Part shown: one piece after another, positions 51,785 to 64,000 of the stretch
Position numbering within the stretch: position 1 is the first letter of the stretch
Layout of the letters: every line of letters begins with the position of its first letter
Assembly: GCF_021917145.1 (NCBI RefSeq)
Contig: NC_061082.1
Coordinates: 16,223,682-16,287,681, forward strand
Length of the DNA stretch: 64,000 bases
Direction of reading: 5' to 3'
Source: Hypomesus transpacificus
Taxonomy: Eukaryota > Chordata > Actinopteri > Osmeriformes > Osmeridae
Translations under genes and position numbers: made by a program
The notes under the pieces: generated by a model
What the model was told of the DNA's origin: nothing
The model's database searches: none
The model's input: the letters and a program-made list of their open reading frames with translations, nothing else

Positions 51785-54700
51785 ATGATGGAGTGGCGCG
51801 AGCAATCTGCTGTCAGCTGTGAAGATGCTTTCTCTGAATCGCAGAGATGGATTGAGGTAAGAAACGACGACTTTATGTTGGCCAACTTTTGTAAATATTA
51901 CTGAATTAGTATTCGGACCTTGTGAAAAGTGTGTTATTGGAACAATCAGTTGTAGCAACAAAGCCTAGGTCTACTGCTTAAATATTGATCTGTAAAATGT
52001 ATCCAAGGGAGCCTCGAGGTGTAAACTGACTCGCAGGTTCTTGTTTCGCCAATTGTTGCTTAGACATTTGTCAATGTTCTGTAGTAGAACAAGTTAGCTG
52101 AAAACAAGCTATTGCATGTTCGTATAACTGTGTTCTAACGCGTATTTAATGTAATCAACTTTGTCCTTACATAATGTTTGATATCCAATGCTATGCCAGC
52201 TACAATACATTCGCTTTAATAAACTATTTATCCCTTCCACCTCTCAATGTACGCTCCATTCTCCAAATCTTGTCTAGACCTGTTCACTACCTTTGTAAAT
52301 ATTTCGAGGGATGTTTAAGAGCTTGGAGTTTCAAAGTAGGAGATTAAAGATTTGTCCTAAAATTAACAACTGATGCTTTGCATAACGTAATACTCTTAAA
52401 TTAACTTCACTTTTATGACAGACCCCGGGGCAACATCATAAATTGCTTTAATCTGCAATATAGATATTTTTAAAGAAATGGCACCATGCATAGACAATTG
52501 CAGTTATTTTTCCTATACCAATATCTTTGATATACAGACATCTCTTCGTTTATATTACTTGCTGTCTGGGCATAAAATAGTTTGTCCCAATCTCTGTTTT
52601 GCAGTAAGATGATGAAAACAATGTTTTTTTATACAGTTGTTTCTTTTTCTTTTTTTCTTTTTGCCCCATATTTTTACATTTATGCATTTAGCAGACACTT
52701 TTATCCAAAGCGACTTCCAAAAGAGAGCTTTACAGCTACTCATTTCTTGAAAGATGCTCTGTCATTAACCTTTATCAGTCCAAAGGAACTACTGAGTGTC
52801 TAGTAGCATACCACACTGTAATTTCAAAACAGCGTTCCTTCCGCAAAAGGTCAAACTTTCCATCTTTTTTTTTTTTAAGGAGCGTCCGTGTAGATTCCTT
52901 GCCCTGTTGAATTCCCTTCCCAGCGGGACGCTACAGAGCTGGTGCACGGACTGTAACTAAACAAATATTGTTCTTATTTCATGAGGGGTGAATCTGAATG
53001 CTTGCAATGTGACATCAGCGTCTCTCGCACACGCACACTGAGCCATTGTGGTCGGTTGGCTGGGCTTGTGGACTTTGCTAGGGGGGAGGCTGGGTTGTCA
53101 GTGTTGGTTGGTATTAAAGGCAGGGGGCAGTAGTGGGACCAAGAGCTGGGTTCAGTTCAGAACTGAACCCCACCCTGGTAAACTCAGGCCAGATTATGGA
53201 CCAGAGCTATACCATTTGTGGCTGAGGCAAGACTAGGAGCAGAGGGGCCAAGGCAACTGGTAGGGGAATAGACACTGCTAAATATCGCCCTACAAAGGGA
53301 ACTTGTTTCGCCATGGGGTCTGCTACAGAATGATTAACAGGTTGCTGGGTTCCAGGGCCTTTAACAGAGGTGTGTGTGTGTGTGTGTTTGTGTGTGATAA
53401 GGGTGTTAAAAGTAGACTAAATGGTCTGGAGTTTGTCACATGGACACATTCCTGGGTTGGGTTCCATGGCTGTGAGAGTAGCCCTAGGTGCCCCCCTCAG
53501 TGCTGGCTGGTTGACAGCTCTCTAAACTCTGGCCCGGGCCCCATCCCCAATACTGGAGGTGCCTTGTTAATGAGCCTCTGAATTGGAAGTTGGATAACTC
53601 TTGCTCAAACACACACTCACACACAGTTCACCATTATCAATAGAAACAAGGGCCTGTGTGTGTTTGTGTGCCTGTGCACCCATTCAATGTTAATTTAAAC
53701 AAACAGGCAGCATATGTAGAACTTCAATAGTTAATCAGTTTTGTAGAATTGACATAACAGTAGGCTATAATGGCAGCATTTTTAGGTAAGCAGGCTACTG
53801 CTTAGCTGCTCATGAGCAATTTCCTGACCATTGTATAGTGAAATGAAATGGACCGTAACTGCTAAGACTTGATTGACGGGTGCATTTGGGTGACCTGCCT
53901 CTTCGTAGTATGAGTGTTTTGAGAGGTCTTTGCCAGGATATTTAAAATACCTCAGAGAACAATTGTTTCCATTCTCTTGGTGTTAGGCTGCTCTGCACGC
54001 TAGCTAATGATCCGGTCAAAGGTCAATCCTGTCCTACAGCACTGCTGCTGCTCCCGTCGTCTTTTCCATAATCAAAATGTTTTCATCAGATTTTATTAAC
54101 CTTGTTTAGCATCCGAGAAAGAGATGGATATGGTTTAAACCTTCATTGAAATCTTTAATAAAACATTGAAGAGTCCTGAACCAGATATTGAGGTAAGATT
54201 GTGTTCATAAGAAACCCTCAAAGCTGAGGTTACCTGTTTAAATGGTAGGGTGACGCATAGGAGCCTATATTGATTTAATTATCTTCCTTCTAAGTAGCTT
54301 TAAGGTTGTCTGGCTTTGGTTACTTTTAAGTAACCTAATGTGAGACAAGATGTAACCTTTTGTAAGCAAGCAGAAGCTTGTTTGGCAGAATGTAGCTGAC
54401 ATTGAATAGCGTTGTGTTACCGTGGGTTTTTGATGAGTTCATCTATTATTTCAATGCCTCCTGTACTGAATCATCTCCAACACTTAAGGATGTATCAACT
54501 CTCTTTTTTCTCTCACTTTCTCCATTCCCACATTGACCAGGCTGTTATCAGAATAACCAGTTATCAGTGTCCTCACTAATGGTCTTTATCTTCGGCTGCT
54601 GCCGCCATTGTTCTTGTTGCCATCCTTTTTTCACACAGCAAGCTGTGTGTCAGATCCGACCTCTTCGCAATGTCATTACCCTGGCGTTCTGTGTGCGGAC

Positions 54701-57102
54701 TGTCAGGACGGGCCAGTGGGCAGCGAACCGGGGCGCACGCTTTCAGACGTAATCATGTGGAGCGCAGCCGTCGGATATGCTGCCTCGCCCCGCGGATGCC
54801 CGTGTTGTGACCCCCGTCACCCACATTAGGGCTGGCCGGCGCTGCCCTCTGCCCACGCTATACGAGCCCTGTATGAGCTTCTGCTTGGCTGAACTGCCAA
54901 ACTTAAGTTCACCGACGTCATGAGCATTTACATCTCAATGGGAGTAATACCTGGAAAGAGTACGTCGATGAACGTTGCGAGCACATCTCTCTTATTAGGA
55001 TCGGTGCTAGGCTGTCTTACCCCCATAAGCCTCCTGCGTTTCCTCTGCAGAGGGAGGGAAGCTTTTCAGAACAATTAGCGGCGGGCTGCTATTCCATGTC
55101 CAAACAAACCTCCAATGCTGAGATGCCTCAGAGCTCTGTATGAATGAACAATGGTTTGTAGTCCTCTCTCTCTCTCTCTCGCTCTCTCTCTCTCCACTCT
55201 CTCTCTCTCTCCACTCTCTCTCCCCCTCTTGCTCTTTTCTCTCTCTCTTGCGCTTCTCTCTCAACCCCCCACCCCCTTTAGTTTCCTTGAATTTGAAGAC
55301 TCCGACCTGTTCCAGACCCTGTTCCAGACATGTATTTCTAAGGATGGTGATTTCTGTGATTTACCCAGCATACGTCAGGGGGAAACCATTATTACAGTCG
55401 CAGTCTTGTTATTGAATGTGTAGCCTCAGCACTTCAAATGAGCAGTGTTTCTCAGAAGCGTTTAACAGGAGGGACTTAGAGTCTGTAGCCAGTTCTTCTG
55501 TTTGTCTCCAGCCTGGCCTGCCCTCTGTTGAACCTGCCGTGTCAGACCAGCTCTAATCCCCTACAGCATACCTCAACTCTCACCAAACTTGGGCCTGGGC
55601 GGGGTCCTTGCTAGAGTACATGACTTTAAGAATCAGAGTTAAAGCACTAAAGAGGAAATTATCTTGTAACCGGGCAGGCCCAGGTGTATTCCAGGACAAA
55701 TAGTGCCAGGGTGGGTACTCAGCATTAATTAGCCCACTTATGTTGCACAGTAAGCTGAAGGCTAAGGCTGTGATGCCAAGTCTTTGATTAACTGTTGTTG
55801 CCAGTACTTTGGATGAAACAATATTGACACAAAACACGTAATTCACATCAGTGTGTGCGGGAAATTGAAGGCGATGGGGAGAAAGAGTGAGGATAGGAGA
55901 GAATTAGAAAGAAGGTGGGGTAAACAGTGTAATTATGAATGAAGGAATGGATTTGGGAGTGGATAAATAAATTAAAAAACGATTACATAAGGTGTTCTCT
56001 CATACAACAGCAGGGGTCAGGATTTCATATGTCAACACCAATAAGAGAAAGAGAGATATGTGTGTGTGTGTGTGTTCAGTGTCCAATGTATCATTGAAGT
56101 TAACTTTCCCATAACAGCGGATGATTTGCTTACTGTGTAATGTGAATGGCTGTCAGTATCACAACTTGGTCTGTCCTAAATGAATTCCACTAGAATCCAA
56201 TTTCATTCTTAGTTGACATGCAAGATTCATCCATTGTAAATACTACATGGCTTAACGTATCAAATGTGCGATGAATAATATGATACGAATCATGTAGATT
56301 GACGGTTAAGACATAACAATAACTAATTTACTGATACCTATGAAATCACATACTTACTGAAAATATTAAAATGTTTAAATAGCGAGTTTCAAGTGTGTGA
56401 TTTGTGTGAAACAGGACCCAGGTAGAAAATAACAGAGTATGTCCACCTGTCAATCACGTTCTAACCGTGTTGGTATTTCACTGATGGGCCTTTGAAGTTT
56501 CACTTTACGGAGAATGGGACAAGAATTTCTCTACAAGAACAAGACAAGAACTCTCCTACTAGTCCGGCCTCCATGGCAGATCTGGGTTTGGCCTTTCAGC
56601 CTGTGTGGTGTGTGTGTGCGCACATGTGTGCACGTGTGCTCGTGTGTGTCTCACTAAAGAGGGCAATGTGCCAACAGGATGTTTGAGTATGTTCAAATGG
56701 GCACCAAGTCAAATGACAGTTGGATTAAGAGGTCCAGAAGCGTTGATCTTGTGAAATCTAGACGGAAATAACAACTCGTAAAGTCCCAGTCCGTCCTCAT
56801 TGTGTTATTGCATTGTTGTCTGCGTTGTTGTTGTTGTTGCAATCACAATTACTATTGTTGTGGGTTAGTCAAGGATATAAACATGGCACAAATGGAAGTG
56901 TTGTCTAGGGTGTTTTTGCTTTGTTTTGCAAGCTCACCCGTTGGTACAGGAATGTTTTCACTCGAATAATGTCTCGTCTTTCTATGATTACCATGGTTGG
57001 TGACCATGAAGCTGTGCCCTCCTCTCTCCTCCCCTCCCAGATGCTCTCCTAACCCCATGCCTGTCCCTGGTTGCTGTGCCCTGGCTCCAGCCTCTTCCTA
57101 GC

Positions 57103-57133
<31 letters not shown>

Positions 57134-60100
57134 GTCCTCTTGTTTACTCTGTGCTCCAGGAGATGCAAGCCCAGCCTCAGTACTTGCTCACAGACCTCTC
57201 CCAGCTCCAGTATGAGGAACTCTGCCTCATTCCCGTGAAGCGGTGTGGAGACACTGGAGGAAAAAACACCCACTTCCTCCTCTACTGTTCTTAACATCCT
57301 ACCTTTCTTCTTCAGCCTCCCCCACCTCCACCAACCACCCCGTTACCTCACTTTGTTGCTATACCCCCCCCTCCCTCCCTGCTTCTGAACAGTTTTTTTT
57401 TTTGTCCTCCCCCGTTTACAGGCGGTAACCAAGAAAACATTCGGGAGCAACAACTTCCGATCTGCGCTGGAGAATGGAGTGCTGTTGTGTGAGTAAGTAG
57501 TCTTTCCCGGGCACCTCTCTGTTCAGCCCTCTCATTCATCGGGAGTCCTGCCCCGCTCTCCAGACCTCCGCCGTTCTGTAAGTGTTACTGATATCTCCCA
57601 GGGCTGAATCTCTGAACCCCATGTGGCTTGTTTGTTAGCTAACCATGGTAAGCTTTTGAGCAAGCTGAACATTCTGACCTTTGCTATCTCTGTTATGTTT
57701 TTTGATGAATGCTCTGATCTGTTTCCAAAGGGCTTGTCTGTTGGACAGATGTGATGGGGGAGAGGGTAGTGGATCATCTTGACTTTTCATTAAATTGAGT
57801 GTTGAGTTGTGTTGTAACTGGAATCACTGTTAAAGCACAATGGATAGCATAAAGACAGAGCAGGTATAAACACAGATAAGAAAGGGTGAAAAAGGTAAAA
57901 TGAGTTGTTAAGTATACAGATTATGGAGGACTTTTGGGGTGTGTGTGTATACGTGCATGCATGGACAGCACTCTTGAATTGGCGTGGTCCTTTCAATGAC
58001 TCAGCAGGGTGTCGTAATTAAGACAGACCCATGCAGAATCCCCTCAAACGCTCCAGTCCTGACTTCTCTCTTTATCTCCCCTGGGAGGACAGACGTTCTG
58101 TCTGTCAGTGTTTGTTCTCAGAAAGCCGCCTGTGAGATAAACAGAGCGCAGCAACTTTTGCATAACAACTAGATAATGGGTATGTTGGTAGGACCCCCCC
58201 CCCTTATGTCTCGGAGACAATACACAGGCAGTCAATGCTATGAACTTCTTGAGTTGTTTACTTGTTACAAAAATAATGTCAGGAATTTACGATGTTTGAA
58301 GATATTGGAGGGCAACATGATGAAGAGCTAGATTAGCGGTGTCAAACGACCAGGGCATGGCACCACAGCACGGTAAAACAGGGACCATTTCGCCATAATG
58401 CTGCTTCCTACTTGATAGGCGAATGCCCGCAAAAGTAATTACCACCAAAGCCCTCAGGCAAGTGACATCAAAACATTTATAAATATAATATAGCGCTGAC
58501 ATGTGGAACCCAGCCTGCTAGATATGGAGGAGGGCCGCCTTGATGTCTTTAATCTGTATGTTGTGTGCTACCATTTCAGCCTCTGTGGATTCAGGTTCTT
58601 ACTCTCCATAATTCTTTTCACACAATCCCCGTTTGTGACCATCAGCCACCTGATGGTCTTGTAGGCATATCTATGTCCATTTCTGTCAAGAAAAGGGACC
58701 AGGATGTATTAGTGCATCCGATTTATATTTGTATTCCCTAACAGGAGAATGTTCTGGAACAGAGTGGGTCAGACTGGGCATGGCTCATGGGTGGAGCGTT
58801 TGTCATATACAGTATGTGTGTGTGTGTGAGAAATATGTGTCCCTACAAACATCATATTGTGTCAGAGAAATGGACATATATAAACAGTGGACATGTGCAG
58901 ACTTGAGGGAGGATGAGTGCGTAGAAGGTTGGTGTTTGTCTGGACGGGGCTTTTCTAAGAGGCATTTTAGAGTGCGTGTTTCCTCAGCAGCAGAGAGAGA
59001 CCAGCATGTTTACCTCTCAGCTCCGTGGCCATTTACCAAACCGGAGCCAGGTGGCCACCATCAGAGGAAGTCATAAACACAGGAGAGACCTATGCGGCCG
59101 TTTGTGTTACTTCTCTCCCTGCTTTCCAGACCCCCAAGCCTAGCAGCTGACTCTCACCCTCCTCTCTCTCTCACACACTTTCTCTCTTGCTCTTTCTTTA
59201 GTCTCGTCAACAGGATCAAGCCAGGTATCATCAAGAGGGTGAACAGGCTCTCCACACCCATTGCTGGACTGGTGAGTCCTCTGTTCCTTCCATTTCTTCT
59301 ATCTAGTACATTAGGTTTTTCCTCATAACTTGACTCTGATTGTTGAACTTGGGTTACCTTGTCGTTATTGATTGACAAAAGGACATGCACTAATATCCCT
59401 CACTGGCAGTGCACTGAAACTATCCCATCTGTCTTTGTGTTTTTCTAACCTCACTCCAAGTGGGGAGGTGTGTGTGTGTGGGGGGGGGGGTGGGGGTGGT
59501 TGCAAGGTGTCTGCTTCAGTGGCTTGTCTCTCTGCATATCCATCTTCATTAATAAGCAGCTTGACTGCAGAGCTTCTGGAAAGGCCAGCAGGCACATCGA
59601 AACGCTCAGCAAATAGGACGTCTGCCTGCCACGTTCAAGTCGTCGTTCAATCAAAATTGGCTTCTCAACAAAGCTTGTCTCTGTACTGTGCAAAGGGATT
59701 TTCTTTACTGAATAGGTACAGCCGGTAGCAAGATGAGCTTTGAGTAAATACCTGTAATTAGTTTTGTGTCTTTCGAGACAAAGATGAGTGAGAGAAGTAT
59801 TCCCCGGCATAATTTGGTATTTGTTGACTAAAGCCGTTAATGGCATCAGCTTAGAACAATATTTTGCTGATGACAGAGATTAATTTGGCTTTGTCACAAG
59901 TAGTGTTGTTTTTAGGTTTTTCTTAAGCTTTAGTTAAATGCAAGGCCGGAGTGGGGCCACTTTTCAGACCGGGAGTTTCAGGCCCAAGACCAGACCACTC
60001 TTTTCTTTTTGTATCATATATTGGGTGATACAAAAAGGCAAATATTTTAATTAAATACATTATTTTGTTTTCAGGCCCAAGACCGGCCCACTCTTTTTTT

Positions 60101-63100
60101 TTTGGTATACCAAGAGGCTAATAATTAAATGTCATATTTTGCTTGCGAACAGGTTGACAACGCTACAAAGATATTAGCTGAATAATTACGTTGCTAATGC
60201 TAATCATTTGGCCTATAGCTCTCCATACCAGTTAGTTTATCCTCTTGAAAATGAATCGGTAAGCTTGGAACATTTGGCAGAATCCTCCTCCAATGCCTTT
60301 GTTTTTTTTTTTACCTGGCTTTTTCAGCCCCTCCTGGCCTCTTCCTCCCATCCATCCTCCCTGACGCATATCGTTACGGTAGGGCTGCCCGGCCCAGCTA
60401 TCGGTAGCCTATCTGAGAAAAACATTTTGGAAAAGACGGGCTATGGACCCAAACACCTCTATTTGGGAGGGGAGAACTCCTTCACATGGTACAACCCATG
60501 CAGAGCCTGCTAACATAACACAATGCCAACTCCCATGCCCCTAAACTGCAACACCAGTGAGCCAAAAAGCAAGTATGTTACAGCCAGGCCCTATAGTCCT
60601 TTGTAACCCCCCCCCCCCCCCCCTGCAAACACTTGAGTTAGTTTCAGAGCAGGCCCCCCTGGTAAGCTGTGTCAGAACATGGACCCCAGCCAGCTTTCTT
60701 GTTTTGGGGCTCATTACCCCATTTGGGTAAATGATCACCTGCTGAGGTAATGGGGATAAGTATCTTCTTGATCAGTAGCAGTCAGGCTGTGGCATTTCCG
60801 AGAGATTTGGACCTCAAACCTGAAACCACCTGATTGTAAACTGGTCTTTGTGTAAGAAAGTGTGTTTGTGTGTGTGTTTTCTGTGTGAGCTTGACAATAT
60901 TTTTTGTGGCCCCAGAGCTGTAGGCCAGAGAAGAAAAGCTCTAGACAAATAATATGCAACTTATGGTCTGTTGTGGCCTGTGTCTGTTTTATATAAATAG
61001 TTAGTGTTCTGTCTTGTTTCTTTGTCTGCAAATAGAGAATCTCTGTCCCCTTTTCTCTTCCTCATATTTTTTCTTTTATCTCTCTCCCTCCCTCCCTCAC
61101 TCTGTCTCCCTCCTCCCTCTGTGTTTGACTTGAGGCATGTTCTGTGGAGCAATTCTCTAAACGTTCCCGGAGAAGAATGAGGTGGGAAAATAGTTTTTGT
61201 TCTGGCGGGGTAAACTTCTCGTGTGATTGCAGCATAGCACAGAGAACACGAGGAATGGTACAGTAGCTCTCTTGTTTCTGACTTTGGAAGTAATTTAGTC
61301 TTGTCTGAACAAAAACCTCTTTACAAGCGCACCTTGTTAAAGCTCAAGAATGACAAACGCATTGCCATTACAGTCAGGTCTGTCCTATCAGCTTCGATTT
61401 TCCGAATCATTTTGCCACTGTAAATTTATGCCAGGTTCAGACTATGGCCAAACCAAAGGATGTTAAATGGAGGGAGAAATTGAAAGAAAAAAAGAAAAAA
61501 CAATCTATGTTCATATTTATCCACATAGCCTCTAGATTCCTGGGGATCCATTTTTGGGTTTCAGACGTATACATTGGAATATTTCCCATGTCAATTTATC
61601 CCTCCCAGTTCCATCTCTGTCATGGCTCACCAGGGTTGTGGGTTTGGATCCCAAGATCGCTCCAGCTCCGTTTCCACCAGTTTGGAAAGGAGGGCCTGTG
61701 GCTTTGTGGCAGGGGCCCCAACCACTTGAGAGTAGGGCCCTTTGGGTTGAGGGCTGGAGGGGCTGCACTTAGAGATGACTCCATAGGCCTCAGCTCCAAC
61801 TGTAAATACTCTGTAATTGACATGAGTGCTGGATGTTCCTGCTGCATAATATACCCTTCTGTGAGCGTATCACAATCTGTATGAAACACAAGGTGGAAAT
61901 AGATAAACACCGGGGGCCTCTGCGTTTATTTTAACGTACATGGAGCCTTTGTGGGCTACGAAAGCTGCCTGAACATAGCTTGTTACAGTGTTTACAGTGT
62001 TTGTTACAGACGCCAGTGACCAAACCAGAGATTTCCGTGACCCATTATGAGAACTAAACATCTCGCAATGTCGCAGACTGCCTCCAAAGTTTACCCCGAC
62101 AGAAGATTTGAAATGGATATCCTAATAATGTGAACTCAATTTGAGCGGACATTTATATATTTATTTTCTTGTTGTATTCTCTTCATCCTGACACTGTAGC
62201 TTTGCGAGCTCGTTCTCACCAGATGTCCTCTCCTGGACAAGTAAGGGTGGTCCTGAGTCAAACACAGCCTCACTGAGGCATCAACCATCCAGTCCCCTCC
62301 TGATGTGTGACAAACAGAGCCTTCCCATCCCATGTGTTTGTGTGAGAACTTTCTTAGTCTGATCCCGATGGTCGTGTCAGGAGGATTAACATCAGGGCGG
62401 GTTGAGCATTTTTACCAGGATTACAAGCAGCCCCTACAAAGCTAACTGGACATTCCATCTGGACCATTATCTACAGCATGCTCACACACTGACTGGGCCT
62501 CTGACTGACTGTTATAATGAGTAGAATAGGCGTGACCCCGATGACTTATGTTATTAGGTTTACGGAATAAAGTAGACATGGTCACGACTGTGTTATTTTC
62601 ATTTTCAGAGCCGAACTGATTGATGTGTTCTACGGAAAGACGGTTCACATGACATAAGCTCACAAGAATTATTGCGAGAGAGTGCGATAAAGATGTCCAC
62701 TAAATCTCTGGGCACATACCTGTTAGAAAGGTACAGAGGTGGATTTGCGTACATGTTGTTTGCTCACCTATCCTATGCGATACAGCAACTAACTCCACAT
62801 ACCTTTATGGCAGTTGTTATTGACTGGGCACTGTAAAGGTAGGTGACACTTAGGAATTTACATCCATGAATTATGTCATAAGTATATAATACAGGAATTT
62901 AAAAGCGTAAGGGGTTAGCTCAGGAGTAGCTTATCACAGTTTATCAACTCATTTGATTAACCTACTTTTTGTATTATGTTTATACAGGTACTTTCACCTG
63001 TTAGAGGTTCACTGTTAAACAGACCTAGGGTCCGAACACACATTTACTCCAACTCATTCTTATATTTCTGAAAATCTGACCCGGGTTGGAACAGATATTT

Positions 63101-64000
63101 GTGGGCCGATTATGTCAACATCATCTTGGTCCATATAAATGTGATGTTATAACGTTTAGCAACAATCATATAAAAAGTATAAATCATATAAAAAGTTGAT
63201 GAAACTATATAAAGCACAATAACCCTGACTACCATAGTAGATTAACAGTGTACAAGTTGCACCAACCCCCCTCCCCCCCCCCCCACACACACACACACAG
63301 GAAGACAGTGGGTTGGGAGGGAGGGGGTGTCACTAAACTGCCCCAGACCCAAGCAAGGCTGTCGGCCTGAGAAACTGTCAGGATAAGAGAGGTCAGTTCT
63401 ATCCTGCCATCTGTTAATGGCCATGTTAGCTGTTAAATATAGACACAGCTACCCTCTAATTATCTCAGCCATGTTGAAACCCATGTGTCATTACATAGAG
63501 ATGTGTTGGTGTGTGCACGGCCCCAATGTGTCATGCAGATGGACAAACTAGCCTCCAGAGAGTAAGCATGATGCACCATTCTGTAGTTCTTCTGGTACAG
63601 GCAGCATGTTTTGTAGTGTCATACAAGATGCAAATGTAAAGTGTATTTTTGGATTACAATTATTTTACAACTGCCACACATCTGTGGGCGTACTCATGCA
63701 TGTCCAGTCGCGGCCCTCAGTATTTGCACTGACATGCATTTTGTGTTTACAAAGTTTGCTGCTTCAGTTGTTGTGGTGTTGATTCACATTGTTATTCAAT
63801 TATTGTGCAGAGTGATTAGATGGATTTTAAATAAAAGCTTAATTGGCCCCCCCAAAATGAAATGTATCACAAAACCCCCCATTTCACAGTATTTGGGCCC
63901 TGGCATAAAATGACTGGCTAACATAATTTAATCAAATCAAATCATCAGCACATGGGAAAGTGTGAACTAGTTCTAGTCAGGTGAAATCACTCTGTCATTC
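51785..64000 (+). CDS. lmo7: LIM domain only protein 7, 5' part (runs off the window)
   Basis: Three coding exons are recognisable: 51785-51856 (MMEWREQSAVSCEDAFSES then QRWIE, GTAAGA donor), 57422-57492 (AVTKKTFGSNNFRSALENGV then LLC) and 59202-59271 (DLVNRIKPGIIKRVNRLSTP then IAGL, GTGAGT donor). Phases agree (0, 2, 0). Exons 2 and 3 encode the first half of the calponin-homology domain, matching LMO7 and its paralogue LIMCH1. INRLSTPIAGL-type wording and linkage to uchl3 favour LMO7. The remaining CH domain, the PDZ and the LIM domain must lie beyond 64000. LMO7 is an actin- and adherens-junction-linked scaffold that also shuttles to the nucleus. Two ATGs are adjacent at the start, and either could be used. 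Whether this is one of two fish duplicates cannot be told from here. Confidence 0.9.
51857..57421 (+). other. lmo7 intron 1
   Basis: The 5.6-kb intron contains an L2-like LINE tail fragment (52672-52735, TAGCAGACACTTTTATCC), TG/CA runs (near 53370 and 56060), and a CT-rich stretch (55161-55250). It also has a C run of about 30 bases at 57103-57133. An open stretch at 57152-57294 (after CTCCAG: EMQAQPQYLLTDLSQLQYEE) could be an alternative exon, but I cannot match it. Confidence 0.6.
52672..52735 (-). mobile_element. L2-like LINE tail fragment
   Basis: The plus strand reads TTTATGCATTTAGCAGACAC followed by TTTTATCCAAAGCGACTTCC, the LINE tail seen at 7619 and 13403, here only about 64 bp long. 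Confidence 0.75.
57493..59201 (+). other. lmo7 intron 2
   Basis: No exon is supported. It contains short TG runs and ends in a long CT-rich polypyrimidine tract before the TTTCTTTAG acceptor. Confidence 0.6.
59272..64000 (+). other. lmo7 intron 3 (to window edge)
   Basis: I found no further CH-domain exon (the family continues DNxNxFL...). It holds G and C runs (about 59480-59490 and 60608-60622), TG repeats (60860-60880) and a CA run at 63285-63299. Otherwise it is plain intronic sequence. Confidence 0.55.

Noticed and set aside
60208-60513. 101-aa frame in lmo7 intron 3
   Set aside because: No splice context, no recognisable domain, and a poly-T stretch inside.

Overview
The window is vertebrate nuclear DNA, almost certainly from a teleost fish. 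It has spliced genes with GT/AG introns, a fish-type TRIM gene (RING, two B-boxes, coiled coil, PRY-SPRY), C2H2 zinc-finger genes, V-SINE and tRNA-derived SINEs, and L2-like, Rex1-like and Tx1-like LINE remnants. It also has long CA microsatellites, and it has the uchl3-lmo7 gene pair that is adjacent in human too. I cannot name the species from the sequence.

Positions 1-42,960 are a young, rearranged accessory block. One uncharacterised, serine/proline-rich gene is present four times. Copy 1 (plus strand, 3' half only, broken by a 1-nt frameshift) is at 1-2731. Copy 2 (plus, 10 exons, intact) is at 16398-22184. Copies 3 and 4 (minus, intact) are at 28950-34770 and 36494-42296. Copies 1 and 2 are each followed by a minus-strand C2H2 zinc-finger gene (4801-5655 and 24271-25209), so about 7.85 kb (1-7845 and 19541-27387) is a direct repeat. 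Copies 3 and 4 are a tandem pair in inverted orientation, giving a +,+,-,- array with a palindromic centre near 27.4-28.2 kb. The copies differ in a 54-bp in-frame repeat (5, 3, 3 and 2 units) and in scattered sites whose sharing pattern looks like gene conversion.

Between and around these copies lie a complete finTRIM/TRIM25-like gene (8479-11932, minus) and nested LINE remnants (7.6-8.3, 12.5-14.8 and 15.6-15.8 kb). There is also a decayed fragment of a very large interferon-inducible GTPase gene (27.65-28.2 kb, minus) and a decayed PTPN7/PTPRR-type tyrosine phosphatase (35.3-36.0 kb, plus), whose last exon was copied again at 28.2 kb. Three immune-type families (TRIM, VLIG-like, C2H2 zinc finger) therefore sit in one duplication-prone stretch.

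From about 43 kb onward the window becomes ordinary chromosome. A Rex1-like LINE remnant lies at 43.76-44.98 kb, and an unassigned minus-strand exon lies at 46.2-46.5 kb. The complete nine-exon uchl3 gene (ubiquitin C-terminal hydrolase L3, 230 aa) spans 46923-50325. The first three recognisable coding exons of lmo7 (start of the calponin-homology domain) lie at 51785-59271, and that gene runs off the right edge.
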